A program made the translations under genes and the position numbers. Below are positions 51,880 through 60,324 of a DNA stretch of 64,000 nt, piece by piece. Position 1 is the first letter of the stretch; every line of letters starts with the position of its first letter. The notes below the pieces were generated by a model. It was not told the DNA's origin. It worked only from the letters and a program-made list of their open reading frames with translations, and did not search any database. The DNA comes from Glycomyces sambucus (GTDB lineage Bacteria; Actinomycetota; Actinomycetes; Mycobacteriales; Micromonosporaceae): positions 434,001 to 498,000 of the forward strand of contig NZ_FNGF01000002.1 in the NCBI RefSeq assembly GCF_900102815.1, in the 5' to 3' direction.

Positions 51880-52632
51880 CTACCAGGCGACGGGCCCGAG
51901 GCGGTCCTCGAAGACGCCGGTCGGGCCGTCCGGGCCGACGAGGGCGAAGCGGAGGAACACGTCGGTGCCCTCGGTGACGGTGAGCTGGCCGCGGTGCATG
52001 TTCATGTCGGTGGCGGCGAACTTGCCGGTGGCGACCTCGCCGGGCGTGACGGCGTTGAACTTGATCTCCGGGAACGCCTGGGCGTAGCGGACGGTCAGCA
52101 TGTTCACGGCCGCCTTCGAGGTGCTGTAGGCGAGTTCGTGCATCTTGGAGACCGCCTGGTTGGGGTCGGTGACGACCGAGAAGGCGCCGCCGCCGCTGGA
52201 GACCATCACCACGCGCGGGTGGTCGGCGGCCTGGAGGAGCGGCAGGAACGCGTGGGTGACGCGGACGATGCCGAACACGTTGACGTCGAAGACCGGGGCG
52301 AGGTCGGCGACCGTGGCCTCGGCGGGGTGCACGGCGGTGCCCGGGGCGCCGGCGTTGTTGACGAGCACGTCGAGGTGCCCGGTGTGCTCGCGCACCAGGC
52401 GCTCGGCGGCGGCCACCGAGTCGTCGTCGGTGACGTCGAGCGGGACCGCGACGACGTCGATCCCGTCCGCGGCGAGCGCGGCGGCGGCCGCGCGGCCGCG
52501 GGCCTCGTCGCGCGAACCGAGGAAGACCTGCCAGCCCTCGGCGCCGAGGCGGCGGGCGGTCTCGAGGCCGAGGCCCTTGTTCGCGCCGGTCACGAGCGCG
52601 GTGTGCGTGGTCTGGGTTGCCATGGCTACCAT
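51880..52632 (-). CDS. Short-chain dehydrogenase/reductase
   Basis: A 250-residue NAD(P)-dependent SDR. The dinucleotide motif is TGANKGLGLE (about 15-24), the catalytic Ser is in VMVSSGGGAFS and the Tyr/Lys pair is in YSTSKAAVNML. It starts at the ATG at 52632 with AGGAA just upstream; an ATG at 52623 is 3 codons shorter. It is divergent, over 60 nt, from an ECF sigma factor of the type that often controls a neighbouring oxidoreductase. It is therefore a likely target of that sigma factor. Confidence 0.9.
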   Translation of the reverse strand: MVAMATQTTHTALVTGANKGLGLETARRLGAEGWQVFLGSRDEARGRAAAAALAADGIDVVAVPLDVTDDDSVAAAERLVREHTGHLDVLVNNAGAPGTAVHPAEATVADLAPVFDVNVFGIVRVTHAFLPLLQAADHPRVVMVSSGGGAFSVVTDPNQAVSKMHELAYSTSKAAVNMLTVRYAQAFPEIKFNAVTPGEVATGKFAATDMNMHRGQLTVTEGTDVFLRFALVGPDGPTGVFEDRLGPVAW

Positions 52633-52692
52633 CTGCTTCCTGTCGGGGTTGCTCTCACTGCTCTGACGGACGGCGTCGAAGGAACCAGACGG

Positions 52693-53562
52693 ATGCGTGA
52701 AGAAAAGATCTCGGCCGAGGCGTTCGAGGCCCACCGGCCGCACCTGCGGGCGGTGGCCTACCGGATGCTCGGGTCGCTCGGCGAGGCCGAGGACGCGGTG
52801 CAGGAGGCGTGGCTCAAGGCCGCGCGCGCCGACGTCGGCGGCGTGGAGAACCTGGGCGGGTGGCTCACCACGGTGACCGGCCGGGTGTGCCTGGACCTGC
52901 TGCGTGCGCGCAAGTCGCGGCGCGAGGAGCTGGGAGCGGAGCTCGGTGGGGCGCAGCCGCAGGTGCGGCTCGCGCGCCGCGTCGACCCCGAGGAGGAGGC
53001 GGTCCTCGCCGACTCGGTGGGCCTGGCGATGCTCGTGGTCCTCGACGCGCTCGGTCCGGTCGAGCGGCTCGCGTTCGTCCTGCACGACCTGTTCGCCGTC
53101 CCGTTCGCCGAGATCGCGCCGATCGTCGAGCGCAGCCCCGAGACGACCCAGCGGATCGCGAGCCGGGCGCGGCAGCGCGTGCGCGGGAAGACCAGCGTCG
53201 ACGGGAGCCTCGCCCGCCGGTACGAGGCCGTCGAGGCGTTCCTCCAGGCCGCCCGGGACGGCGAGTTCGCTTCGCTGCTCGAACTGCTCGATCCCGGCGT
53301 GGTGCTGCGCCTCGACGAGGCGGCGATCCGGCTCAGCGGCGGCGCCGACCTCACCGGCGCCCGCGCGGTGGCCGAGGCGTTCTCGGGCCAGGCGCGGCTC
53401 GCCCGCGCGGTGCTGCTCGACGGCGAGGTCGCGGTGGCGGTCGTGCCGCGCGGCACGCTGCTCATGGTCTTCACCGTCCGCTTCGCGGGCGACCGCATCG
53501 CCGAGCTGCGCGCGATCGGCGACCCGGCGGCGCTGGGTAGTCTCGAACTCCATGTGGCGTAA
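52693..53562 (+). CDS. ECF sigma factor with SnoaL-like C-terminal domain (SigJ/ECF41-like)
   Basis: A 289-residue sigma factor. Region 2 spans about 8-75 (RAVAYRMLGSLGEAEDAVQEA) and region 4 about 115-165 (FAEIAPIVERSPETTQRIAS). A C-terminal SnoaL-like domain (about 175-289) replaces a separate anti-sigma factor in this group. The divergent SDR is the usual partner type. A TCTCACT (52653-52659), 14 nt, CGTC arrangement upstream loosely resembles an ECF41 promoter. A nucleoside hydrolase follows after 15 nt. Confidence 0.88.
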   Translation: MREEKISAEAFEAHRPHLRAVAYRMLGSLGEAEDAVQEAWLKAARADVGGVENLGGWLTTVTGRVCLDLLRARKSRREELGAELGGAQPQVRLARRVDPEEEAVLADSVGLAMLVVLDALGPVERLAFVLHDLFAVPFAEIAPIVERSPETTQRIASRARQRVRGKTSVDGSLARRYEAVEAFLQAARDGEFASLLELLDPGVVLRLDEAAIRLSGGADLTGARAVAEAFSGQARLARAVLLDGEVAVAVVPRGTLLMVFTVRFAGDRIAELRAIGDPAALGSLELHVA

Positions 53563-53577
53563 GCGAAAGGAGTCCGC

Positions 53578-54513
53578 ATGCCCGTCAGGTTCGTCCTCGA
53601 CTGCGACACCGGCTCGGACGACGCGGTCGCGATCCTCGCGGCCGCGGGCCACCCCGGGCTCGACCTCGTCGCCGTCACCACCGTGAACGGGAACCTCGCG
53701 GTCGGCCACGTCACCGACCACACGCTCCGCGCGCTCGACCTCGCCGGACTCGACGTCCCGGTGTACGAGGGCGCGGCCCGCCCGCTGGCGCGCCCTGACC
53801 TGCCGGTGCCGCGCGCGGTCCTGAACAAGGACAGCGAGTTCCACCAGCACGGCCTGGGCCTGCCCGAGGCGGTCTCGGCCAAGCGGGAGGGGCACGCGGT
53901 GCCGTTCCTGGTGGAGTGCTTCATGGACGACGCGAACGCCGACGTGGCGCTGGTGGCGGTCGGGCCGCTGACCAACGTGGCGCTCGCGCTCGCGCTGGAG
54001 CCGCGCCTGGCCGAGCGCATCCCGCGGCTCGTCGTCATGGGCGGCGCGCACGGGAACGGGAACGTGACCGCCGCGGCCGAGTTCAACTTCTGGGCCGATC
54101 CCGAAGCGGCCGAAGCGGTCCTGAGCGCAGGGCTCCGAGAGGTGGTGATCGTGCCGCTCGACGCGACCCATTCGGCGCCGCTGACGGCCGAGGACTGCGC
54201 GGCCTTCGAGGGGACCGCGATCGGCGCCGCGGCCGCGGGCCTGATCCGGCACCGGCTCGCCACCGACCAGGCCGCCCGCGCGAGTGCGGCGGCGCCCGTG
54301 CACGACCCGATGTGCGTCGCCCACCTGGTGCGGCCCGACCTGTTCACGACCGCGGTGGAGGCGTTCGCGAGCGTCGAGACCGCCGGGGCGCGCACGCTCG
54401 GGCAGCTCCTGGTCGACACCCGCCCGTGGCGGGCCGAACCGGCGAACGCGACCGTGGCGCTGCGCGCCTCACCCGCGGTGTACCGGGAGTTCCTGCGCGA
54501 GGCGTTCGCCTAG
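53578..54513 (+). CDS. Inosine-uridine-preferring nucleoside hydrolase
   Basis: A 311-residue IunH-family enzyme that cleaves N-glycosidic bonds of nucleosides to base and ribose. The Ca2+-binding motif DCDTGSDDA (8-16) is intact. VGPLTNVALAL and VVMGGAHGNGNVTAAAEFNFW (about 156-176) are family signatures, and Asp in VHDPMCVAHLV completes the metal site. The ATG has AAAGGAG upstream. It lies between the sigma factor and the thioesterase gene on the same strand. Confidence 0.93.
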   Translation: MPVRFVLDCDTGSDDAVAILAAAGHPGLDLVAVTTVNGNLAVGHVTDHTLRALDLAGLDVPVYEGAARPLARPDLPVPRAVLNKDSEFHQHGLGLPEAVSAKREGHAVPFLVECFMDDANADVALVAVGPLTNVALALALEPRLAERIPRLVVMGGAHGNGNVTAAAEFNFWADPEAAEAVLSAGLREVVIVPLDATHSAPLTAEDCAAFEGTAIGAAAAGLIRHRLATDQAARASAAAPVHDPMCVAHLVRPDLFTTAVEAFASVETAGARTLGQLLVDTRPWRAEPANATVALRASPAVYREFLREAFA

Positions 54514-54516
54514 AGT
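54511..54516 (+). promoter_or_regulatory. -10-like hexamer 6 nt before the thioesterase start
   Basis: TAGAGT includes the nucleoside hydrolase stop codon. Its spacing to the ATG at 54523 matches the leaderless arrangement at 3789-3801. The -35 is weak. Confidence 0.3.
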
Positions 54517-54522
54517 CGCGCC

Positions 54523-55341
54523 ATGACCGAACTCCCCCGCGACCTCCCCGACGGCTACTTCGTCCGCCTCGACCAGGACGGCGACCGCGCCCGCTTCCAG
54601 CCCACCGGCCACACCGGCGGCGCCTGGAACACCGCCGAGCAGCACATCAGCCCCATGAACGGCCTCGTCGTCCACGAGATCGAGCGCTTCTGCGCCCGGC
54701 GCGGACCCGACGGCCTCGCGGTGAGCCGCCTGAGCGCCGACATCCTCGGGGTGCTCACGCTCGACCCGTTCGAGGTCGCGGTGGAGGTGGTGCGCCCGGG
54801 CCGGACCATCGAGCTGGTCGAGGCCACCGTGGTCGCGGGCGGGCGCCCGGCGCTGCGGGCGCGGGTGTGACGCACGGTCGTGCAGGACACCGAGAAGGTG
54901 GCCGGCGGCGAGGCAGAGCCGCTGCCCGGGCCCGAGACCGCGGCGCCGTTCGCCCTCGACGGGGTCTGGCCCGGCGGGTACATCCGGTCGATCGAGGCCC
55001 GTCCGGTCATGGAGCCGCGGCCGGGCCGCAACACGGTGTGGGTGCGCGCGAAGGTCCCGGTCGCCGCGGGCGAGGACCCGAGCGACCTCGCGCGCCTCAT
55101 CGGCCTGGTCGACTCCGCGAACGGGATCGCGGTGCGCCAGAGCCCCGAGGAGTGGCTGTTCCCGAACGTGGACCTCACGGTGCACCTGTTCCGCAGGCCC
55201 GTGGGCCGCTGGCTCGGGCTCGACACCACCGTGGTCTTCGGCCCGGACGGCCTCGGCCTCACCTCGAGCGCCCTCCACGACGAGGCCGGCCACGTCGGGC
55301 AGGCCCAGCAGGCGCTCACGGTCCGGCCGAGGCCGCACTAG
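54523..55341 (+). pseudogene. Acyl-CoA thioesterase (double hotdog, TesB-like) interrupted by an in-frame TGA
   Basis: The reading frame 54523-55341 is continuous except for one TGA at 54868-54870. The first part (115 residues) holds the N-terminal hotdog with GGAWNTAEQHISPMNGLVVH. The second part continues the same family after the stop (VQDTEKVAGGEAEPLPGPE, then the SPEEWLFPNVDLTVHL core), giving 272 codons in total. Related proteins commonly have a Trp near this point (RAW-R), so a TGG-to-TGA change is likely. It may be a pseudogene, a sequencing error, or a readthrough stop, since it is followed by C. A separate start at GTG 54880 has no ribosome site. Confidence 0.75.
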
Positions 55342-56712
55342 TCAGCCGGCCGCGTCGGCGGTGTTCCAGCCGTCGCGGAACGCGTACCGGGCCGGCGCGG
55401 AGGCGTACCGCAGGAACGCGGTGCTCCCGGCCGTGCCCACGGCCGTGTTCGAGTGGTGGAACCGCGAGCCCTCGTAGATCATCTTCCCGTTCTGGAGCGA
55501 GGTCCCGGCGGCGTCCACGAGGTGGTAGCCGCCGAGGACGCAGTCCTGGTAGCGCACGATCGGGATGCGCCCGCCCTCGCCGCTGTAGCGGTGCGTGTTG
55601 TAGAACGCGCTCGCCTCCTGGATCGCGGCGATGTCCGAGCAGGAGGTGAACGTGACGGTGCCACGGTTCCAGCCGCAGTCGATGACCCGCTGGTCGGCGC
55701 TCTTCTTCGGCTCGAAGCGGACCCCGTTGACGTTGAGCCGCGCCGCGGTCGTGTCGCCGTCCGCGCTGTAGGGCAGCACGAAGTAGCGGGCCGCCGCGGT
55801 CCCGACCATCGACCACGAGCCGCCGTAGACGTTGATCGAGCCGCCCCGGTTGAACTTGAAGAAGTCCCCGCCCGCCAGCGCGAAGTTGCACGACTGGACG
55901 TAGTAGTTGAGGAACTGGTCCTGCTGCTTGCGCCCGGCCGGGTCGGTCACGCCGCAGGTGAGGAACGCGTCGGTGTACTTCGAGGCGGTGTCGGTGGAGC
56001 AGAGCACGAAGTGGTGCTCGCTGTTGTTGTTGGCCTCGGCGTCGCCGTCGACGCCGATGACGCGGTTCCAGGTGCCCTTCCACTCGATGTCGCGGTAGAC
56101 GAAGTACTGGTTCTGGCCGTACCCGTACTCGGGGTGGGCCGGGGTGCCCGCGAGGGAGTCGACCGACCAGTAGTACGCGAAGTTGTTGGCGGGGTTGGTC
56201 GAGGAGAAGCTCATGCCCTCGAAGTAGGTGTAGCGCAGGCGCACCGCGGCGGTGATGAGGTTGTTCTTCGTGGGGTCGGCGTTCGCGGTGAAGGCCGTGT
56301 CGAACCTGATGTTGGTGACGCGCGGCCCGCAGCCGCGGTAGCGGAGGCCGAAGACCTGGTCGGCGCTGCCGGTGGTCGGGGACCACATGAGGGTGTCGGC
56401 CTTGGTGATCCGGTAGTCGCCGGGCGGGAAGAACACCTCCTTGCCGACGACGCCGCTCCGGCGTCCGGTGAGGGCGGCGGCGACCGCGGCGCGGACGGCG
56501 TCGGAGTCGTCGGTGACGCCGTCGCCGACGGCGCCGTACGCCTTGACGTCGACGCTGTACTCGGCCGGGTCGGTGTTCGCGGCCTCCTCGGCGTGCGCGG
56601 GGTTCGCGCCGAAGAGGGCGAGGGTCCCGGCCCCGCCCGCGGCGCCGAGGCCGAAGGCCCGCCGCGAGAAGGTGCGCCCGGCGTCCGCCGGTCCCGTGTT
56701 CGTCTCGGTCAC
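55342..56712 (-). CDS. Tat-exported right-handed beta-helix protein (pectate lyase 3 superfamily)
   Basis: A 456-residue secreted protein. The signal has a twin-arginine motif FSRRAF (Arg17-Arg18), a hydrophobic stretch and an AHAEE cleavage region (about 41). VKAYGAVGDGVTDDSDAVRAAV (about 55-76) is the classic opening of the Pectate_lyase_3 beta helix shared by polygalacturonases and tail-spike proteins. The later region has short repeated strands such as GGSINVYGGSWSMV. The GTG at 56712 has AGGGAG upstream. It may act on a plant or microbial polysaccharide; catalytic residues were not located. Confidence 0.82.
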   Translation of the reverse strand: MTETNTGPADAGRTFSRRAFGLGAAGGAGTLALFGANPAHAEEAANTDPAEYSVDVKAYGAVGDGVTDDSDAVRAAVAAALTGRRSGVVGKEVFFPPGDYRITKADTLMWSPTTGSADQVFGLRYRGCGPRVTNIRFDTAFTANADPTKNNLITAAVRLRYTYFEGMSFSSTNPANNFAYYWSVDSLAGTPAHPEYGYGQNQYFVYRDIEWKGTWNRVIGVDGDAEANNNSEHHFVLCSTDTASKYTDAFLTCGVTDPAGRKQQDQFLNYYVQSCNFALAGGDFFKFNRGGSINVYGGSWSMVGTAAARYFVLPYSADGDTTAARLNVNGVRFEPKKSADQRVIDCGWNRGTVTFTSCSDIAAIQEASAFYNTHRYSGEGGRIPIVRYQDCVLGGYHLVDAAGTSLQNGKMIYEGSRFHHSNTAVGTAGSTAFLRYASAPARYAFRDGWNTADAAG

Positions 56713-56859
56713 GTGCGGTGCTCCCTTTGTATTTGTTGATGCAGTTCGATTGCCGCACAGGACGTTACGGCAGTCGCGGGTGGGCTGGCAAGGGCCGCGT
56801 GGCACGGTTCGGGGGCCGCCGCGGGGTGGATGCGGCCTCAGCGCCTGCGCGTAGGTCCG

Positions 56860-56877
56860 GGTACGACCCAGGTACGA
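56860..56877. repeat. GGTACGA direct repeat, 11 bp apart
   Basis: Two GGTACGA copies (56860-56866 and 56871-56877) lie one helical turn apart in the 280-nt region between the beta-helix gene and the divergent ABC exporter. A possible regulator site; I saw no clear promoter in this region. Confidence 0.35.
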
Positions 56878-56992
56878 GTCCGCGCCCGTGAAGACCCGCG
56901 TCCAGGCCCACGCGGTGAGAGGTCCGCGTCCGTAGCGTCGTTCCCATGAGGCCGCGATGCCGTCGCGGCTCGGAGGAGACGAGGGAACCGCG

Positions 56993-57919
56993 ATGATCGA
57001 AGCGCGTGAACTGACCAAGCGCTACGGCGACAAGACCGTGGTCGACGGCTTGAGCTTCACGGTGAAGCCGGGCGAGGTGACCGGGTTCCTGGGCCCGAAC
57101 GGGGCCGGGAAGTCCACGACCATGCGGATGGTCCTGGGCCTGGACGCGCCCACGGCCGGATCGGTGACGGTCAACGGCCGCAGCTACGCGGGGCACGGCG
57201 CCCCGCTCCACGAGATCGGCGCCCTGCTGGAGGCGAAGTCGGTGCACCCCGGGCGCTCCGCCGAGGCGCACTTGACGGCGCTCGCGCAGACCCACGGGAT
57301 CGCCCGCGGGCGCGTGGACGAGGTCATCGAGCTGGCCGGGCTCCAGAGCGTGGCCGGCAAGCGGGTCGGGGCGTTCTCGCTCGGGATGGGCCAGCGGCTG
57401 GGCATCGCCGCCGCGCTCCTGGGCGACCCGGAGACCGTCATGCTCGACGAGCCGGTGAACGGGCTCGATCCCGAAGGGGTGCTGTGGATCCGCAACCTCC
57501 TGGCGAAGCTCGCCGCGGAGGGCCGGGCGGTGCTCCTGTCCTCGCACCTGATGAGCGAGACCGCGCAGATCGCCGACCACCTGGTCATCATCGGCCGCGG
57601 GCGGCTGCTGGCGGACACGACGGTGGAGGCGTTCGTGCGCGAGACGGGCACGGGCGCGGTGCGGGTGGCCTCGGACGAGGCCGGCCGGCTCCGGGCGCTC
57701 CTGGCGGGCCCCGATGTGACGGTGTCGGGCTCGAACGACACGGAGCTGCTGGTCTCGGGGCTGGGCGCCCGCGAGATCGGGCGGGTGGCGCTGGAGCACG
57801 GCGTGCCGCTGCACGAGCTGACGCCGCTGGGGGCCTCCTTGGAGGAGGCGTTCATGGACCTGACCACTGACGAGCTGGAGTACCGCAGTGCCCCGGCGGA
57901 CGGAAGGAGTGCGCGATGA
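56993..57919 (+). CDS. ABC transporter ATP-binding protein (BcrA/NatA type)
   Basis: A 308-residue ATPase with Walker A GPNGAGKST (about 38-46), signature FSLGMGQRLGIAAALL, Walker B VMLDEPVNGLDPEG and switch SSHLMSETAQIADH. The C-terminal region ends in the LEEAFMDLT motif of bacitracin-type exporter ATPases. The ATG follows a GGAGGAGACGAGGGA purine-rich region. Its stop overlaps the ATG of the permease (ATGA). The exported compound is unknown. Confidence 0.9.
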   Translation: MIEARELTKRYGDKTVVDGLSFTVKPGEVTGFLGPNGAGKSTTMRMVLGLDAPTAGSVTVNGRSYAGHGAPLHEIGALLEAKSVHPGRSAEAHLTALAQTHGIARGRVDEVIELAGLQSVAGKRVGAFSLGMGQRLGIAAALLGDPETVMLDEPVNGLDPEGVLWIRNLLAKLAAEGRAVLLSSHLMSETAQIADHLVIIGRGRLLADTTVEAFVRETGTGAVRVASDEAGRLRALLAGPDVTVSGSNDTELLVSGLGAREIGRVALEHGVPLHELTPLGASLEEAFMDLTTDELEYRSAPADGRSAR

Positions 57920-58767
57920 GCGCCATGACGATCGATCGCCCCGCGGGGGGCGCCGCGCCCGCGCGGACCGCGGTGAAGCCGGTCCGGTTCCACCGGGTGC
58001 TCCTGTCGGAGACGACGAAGTTCCGGACCATCAGGTCCACGTGGATCTGCCTGACCCTGGGCCTGGTGCTGCTGGGCCTGTTCGGGTCGATCGGCGCGTT
58101 CACCTACGACGGCGGCGGCGCCGGGGTCACCGACGGCCCGCCCGGGATCGCCGGGCGCCCGCTCGACGCGGTGAGCCTGGCGCTCATGGGACTGTCGTTC
58201 GCGTCGCTGGTAGTCGGGGTGTTCGGGGTCCTGTCGACCGCGGGCGAGTACTCGACGGGGACGATCCGCTCGACGCTGGCGGCGGTGCCGAAGCGGCTGC
58301 CGGTGCTGTGGGCGAAGGCGATCCTCGCGGGCGGCGCGGTGCTCGTGATCGCCGCGGCGGGTGCGTTCACGGCGTTCCTGATCGGGACGGTCGGGCTCGA
58401 CGGCGAGGCGATCGCGGTGTCGCTGGGCGACGAGGGCGTGCTGCGGTCGCTGCTGGGCGCGGCGCTGTACCTGGCGCTGGTGGCGGTGTTCGGGGTGGCG
58501 CTGGGGGCGCTGCTGCGGTCGCCGGCGGGCGGGATCGCCGCGCTGGTGAGCATCCTGCTGATCCTGCCGGGCCTGGCGATGCTGCTGCCGGACTCCTGGT
58601 ACGACACGCTGAACCCGTACTTCCCGTCGAACGCCGGCGGCGCGGCCTACGCGCTGACCGAGACCGCCGACCGGCTCTCGCCGGGCGAGGGGATCGCGGT
58701 GTTCGCGGGGTGGGTGGCGCTGACGCTCGCGGCGGCGGCGTTCCGCCTGAAGCGGACCGACGTCTGA
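57916..58767 (+). CDS. ABC-2 family exporter permease
   Basis: A 283-residue permease with about six membrane segments. SETTKFRTIRSTWICL (about 31-46) is the typical amphipathic entry of this BcrB-like group, followed by STAGEYSTGTIRSTLAAVPKR (about 107-127). Together with the preceding ATPase it forms a two-gene exporter. It ends at a strong rho-independent terminator. Confidence 0.88.
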   Translation: MSAMTIDRPAGGAAPARTAVKPVRFHRVLLSETTKFRTIRSTWICLTLGLVLLGLFGSIGAFTYDGGGAGVTDGPPGIAGRPLDAVSLALMGLSFASLVVGVFGVLSTAGEYSTGTIRSTLAAVPKRLPVLWAKAILAGGAVLVIAAAGAFTAFLIGTVGLDGEAIAVSLGDEGVLRSLLGAALYLALVAVFGVALGALLRSPAGGIAALVSILLILPGLAMLLPDSWYDTLNPYFPSNAGGAAYALTETADRLSPGEGIAVFAGWVALTLAAAAFRLKRTDV

Positions 58768-58816
58768 GGACCGCGGTCCGAAGGCCGCGGCGGAAGACCG
58801 CCGGATGACGACCGCG

Positions 58817-58855
58817 AAAGCCGCCCCGGGGAGACACTCCCCCGGGGCGGCTTTT
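58817..58855 (+). terminator. Rho-independent terminator after the ABC exporter
   Basis: A perfect 15-bp stem (AAAGCCGCCCCGGGG and its complement) with an 8-nt loop ends in TTTT. It also faces the convergent ARMT1-type gene and may serve both. Confidence 0.9.
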
Positions 58856-58863
58856 CGCGTGCC

Positions 58864-60027
58864 CTAGGGTCGGACCTGGATGAACGCGCGGGTGCCGGTG
58901 AGGCGCCAGTCGGGCGCCTCGGCGTCGAGGGCCGCGAGGCGGGCGGGGTCGACGCCCACGGCGAGGTCGGACTTGGCGGTGCGCAGGGCGGCCACCGGCC
59001 CCGGGAAGTACCCGGCGGCCTCGGCGAACGGGGTGGCCGGGTCCCATTCGCGGTCGCCCACGAGGCGGCGGTAGTTCAAGTCCCCCTTGAGGATCACCAG
59101 CTTCGCGGAGGCGAACTCCTCGGCGAGGTCGGCGGGGGCCGTGCGGTACTCGGTGGGGTGGACGTAGGCGCCGTGGGTGCGCAGGCGCAGCCAGCCGACG
59201 CGGATCGCGTCGCGCAGGCGCCGGGCGAGGTCGCGGACCTCCTCGTGCGGGTCGCGGTCGAGGGCGCGGAGGGTGTCGCTGACGTCGAGTCCGGTGGCGT
59301 CGGAGACGAAGTACGGGTGCGGCTTCAGGTGGAGTTCGACCGGTCCGGTGGCGGTCTCCAGGAGGTGGTCGACGAGGGCGAGGTCGGCGGTGATCTCGCG
59401 TCCGGCGTTGTCGGCGACGACGATGACCGGGGCCTCGCCGGGGGCCTCGGCCAGCGCCCACAGGGCGTCGGCGTCGTCGGCGAGGAGTTCGCCGACGCCG
59501 GTGTCGGCGCCGGGGTTGTTGGTGCGGAACCCGAGGTCGGCCTGGTTGCCCCAGAGGGAGGCGAGGAGGAGGGCGCGGCGGCGGTCGGCCGCGTCGGCGC
59601 CCTTGAGGGCGGCGTAGGCGTCGAGGTCGGCGCGCAGTTCGGGGCCGTCGAGCTGGGCGTGCTTCTGGGGCGCGAAGGGGTCGACGCCGCACCAGGGGCT
59701 GTCGTAGTGGTGGTACTCGACGGCGCGCAGGAGGCGGCGGTAGAAGTACGACTCGGCCCACAGGAACGGCAGGGAGTCCCAGGGGAGTCCGGCGCGGGCG
59801 GCGACCTCCAGGTGCCAGGTGTGGATCTCGGGGCCGCCGGGGGTGCGCGGCGGGACGGTGCCGGCGAGGGATTCGGCGAGGAGCGCTTCGAGGGCCTCCG
59901 CGATGCGGGGCGGGTAGGGGAAGTCGCCGACGAGGTTGGCGATGAGCACGGGGTGGCGCTCGTGGAAGACCGAGCGGCTGAAGGAGCCGGGCCGGTCGAT
60001 GCCGATGGGCGGGGGCAGGTCGGGCAC
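58864..60027 (-). CDS. Damage-control phosphatase, ARMT1/DUF89 family
   Basis: A 387-residue metal-dependent phosphatase thought to remove damaged or surplus phosphometabolites. PVIVVADNAGREITADLAL holds the DNAGRE metal-binding motif (about 204-209) and LKPHPYFVSDAT is another family block. AKLVILKGDLNYRRLVGD (near 312-329) is the second conserved site. The GTG at 60027 has a well-spaced GGAG; a GTG at 60045 would add 6 residues. There is no signal peptide. It stands alone. Confidence 0.88.
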   Translation of the reverse strand: MPDLPPPIGIDRPGSFSRSVFHERHPVLIANLVGDFPYPPRIAEALEALLAESLAGTVPPRTPGGPEIHTWHLEVAARAGLPWDSLPFLWAESYFYRRLLRAVEYHHYDSPWCGVDPFAPQKHAQLDGPELRADLDAYAALKGADAADRRRALLLASLWGNQADLGFRTNNPGADTGVGELLADDADALWALAEAPGEAPVIVVADNAGREITADLALVDHLLETATGPVELHLKPHPYFVSDATGLDVSDTLRALDRDPHEEVRDLARRLRDAIRVGWLRLRTHGAYVHPTEYRTAPADLAEEFASAKLVILKGDLNYRRLVGDREWDPATPFAEAAGYFPGPVAALRTAKSDLAVGVDPARLAALDAEAPDWRLTGTRAFIQVRP

Positions 60028-60160
60028 GGCGCCACTCCGTTTCACTCGTCCGTCTCATGCGCGGGTCGAGGCCATGATCGCACCCCCGGGTGCGGCGGTG
60101 CCGGTGCGGCGCCCCGTTCGCGACGTGTTGTCGCCCTTGGGGTGTGACGCAGCGCATCCT

Positions 60161-60181
60161 ACCGATGACAACTGTATCGGT
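60161..60181. promoter_or_regulatory. Inverted repeat ACCGAT-N9-ATCGGT
   Basis: Perfect 6-bp arms 9 nt apart in the divergent region between the ARMT1 gene and the third sugar importer. A candidate operator. Confidence 0.45.
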
Positions 60182-60211
60182 CAATCGGCCCGCCACCTGG
60201 GTCGGCGTTGC

Positions 60212-60227
60212 TCGAATCGTTATCCGA
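60212..60227. promoter_or_regulatory. LacI-like operator candidate before the third sugar importer
   Basis: TCGAATCGTTATCCGA has mirrored TCGnAT/ATnCGA arms around CGTT. Its core AATCGTTATC equals that of operator O3 at 31978, so cross-talk with the alpha-galactoside LacI is conceivable. Confidence 0.45.
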
Positions 60228-60324
60228 GGGGGTCTATCCAACCATTTATCTATGGGTTAGATTTACCCCCGTCTCAACCCCGTGCCGACGGTGTAGTCGG
60301 CGCAAGACAGAGAGAGGCCGAGAC

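Noticed and set aside
54880..55341. An independent small gene starting at GTG 54880
   Set aside because: It is in frame with the preceding half-gene, lacks a ribosome site and lacks the N-terminal half of the fold.
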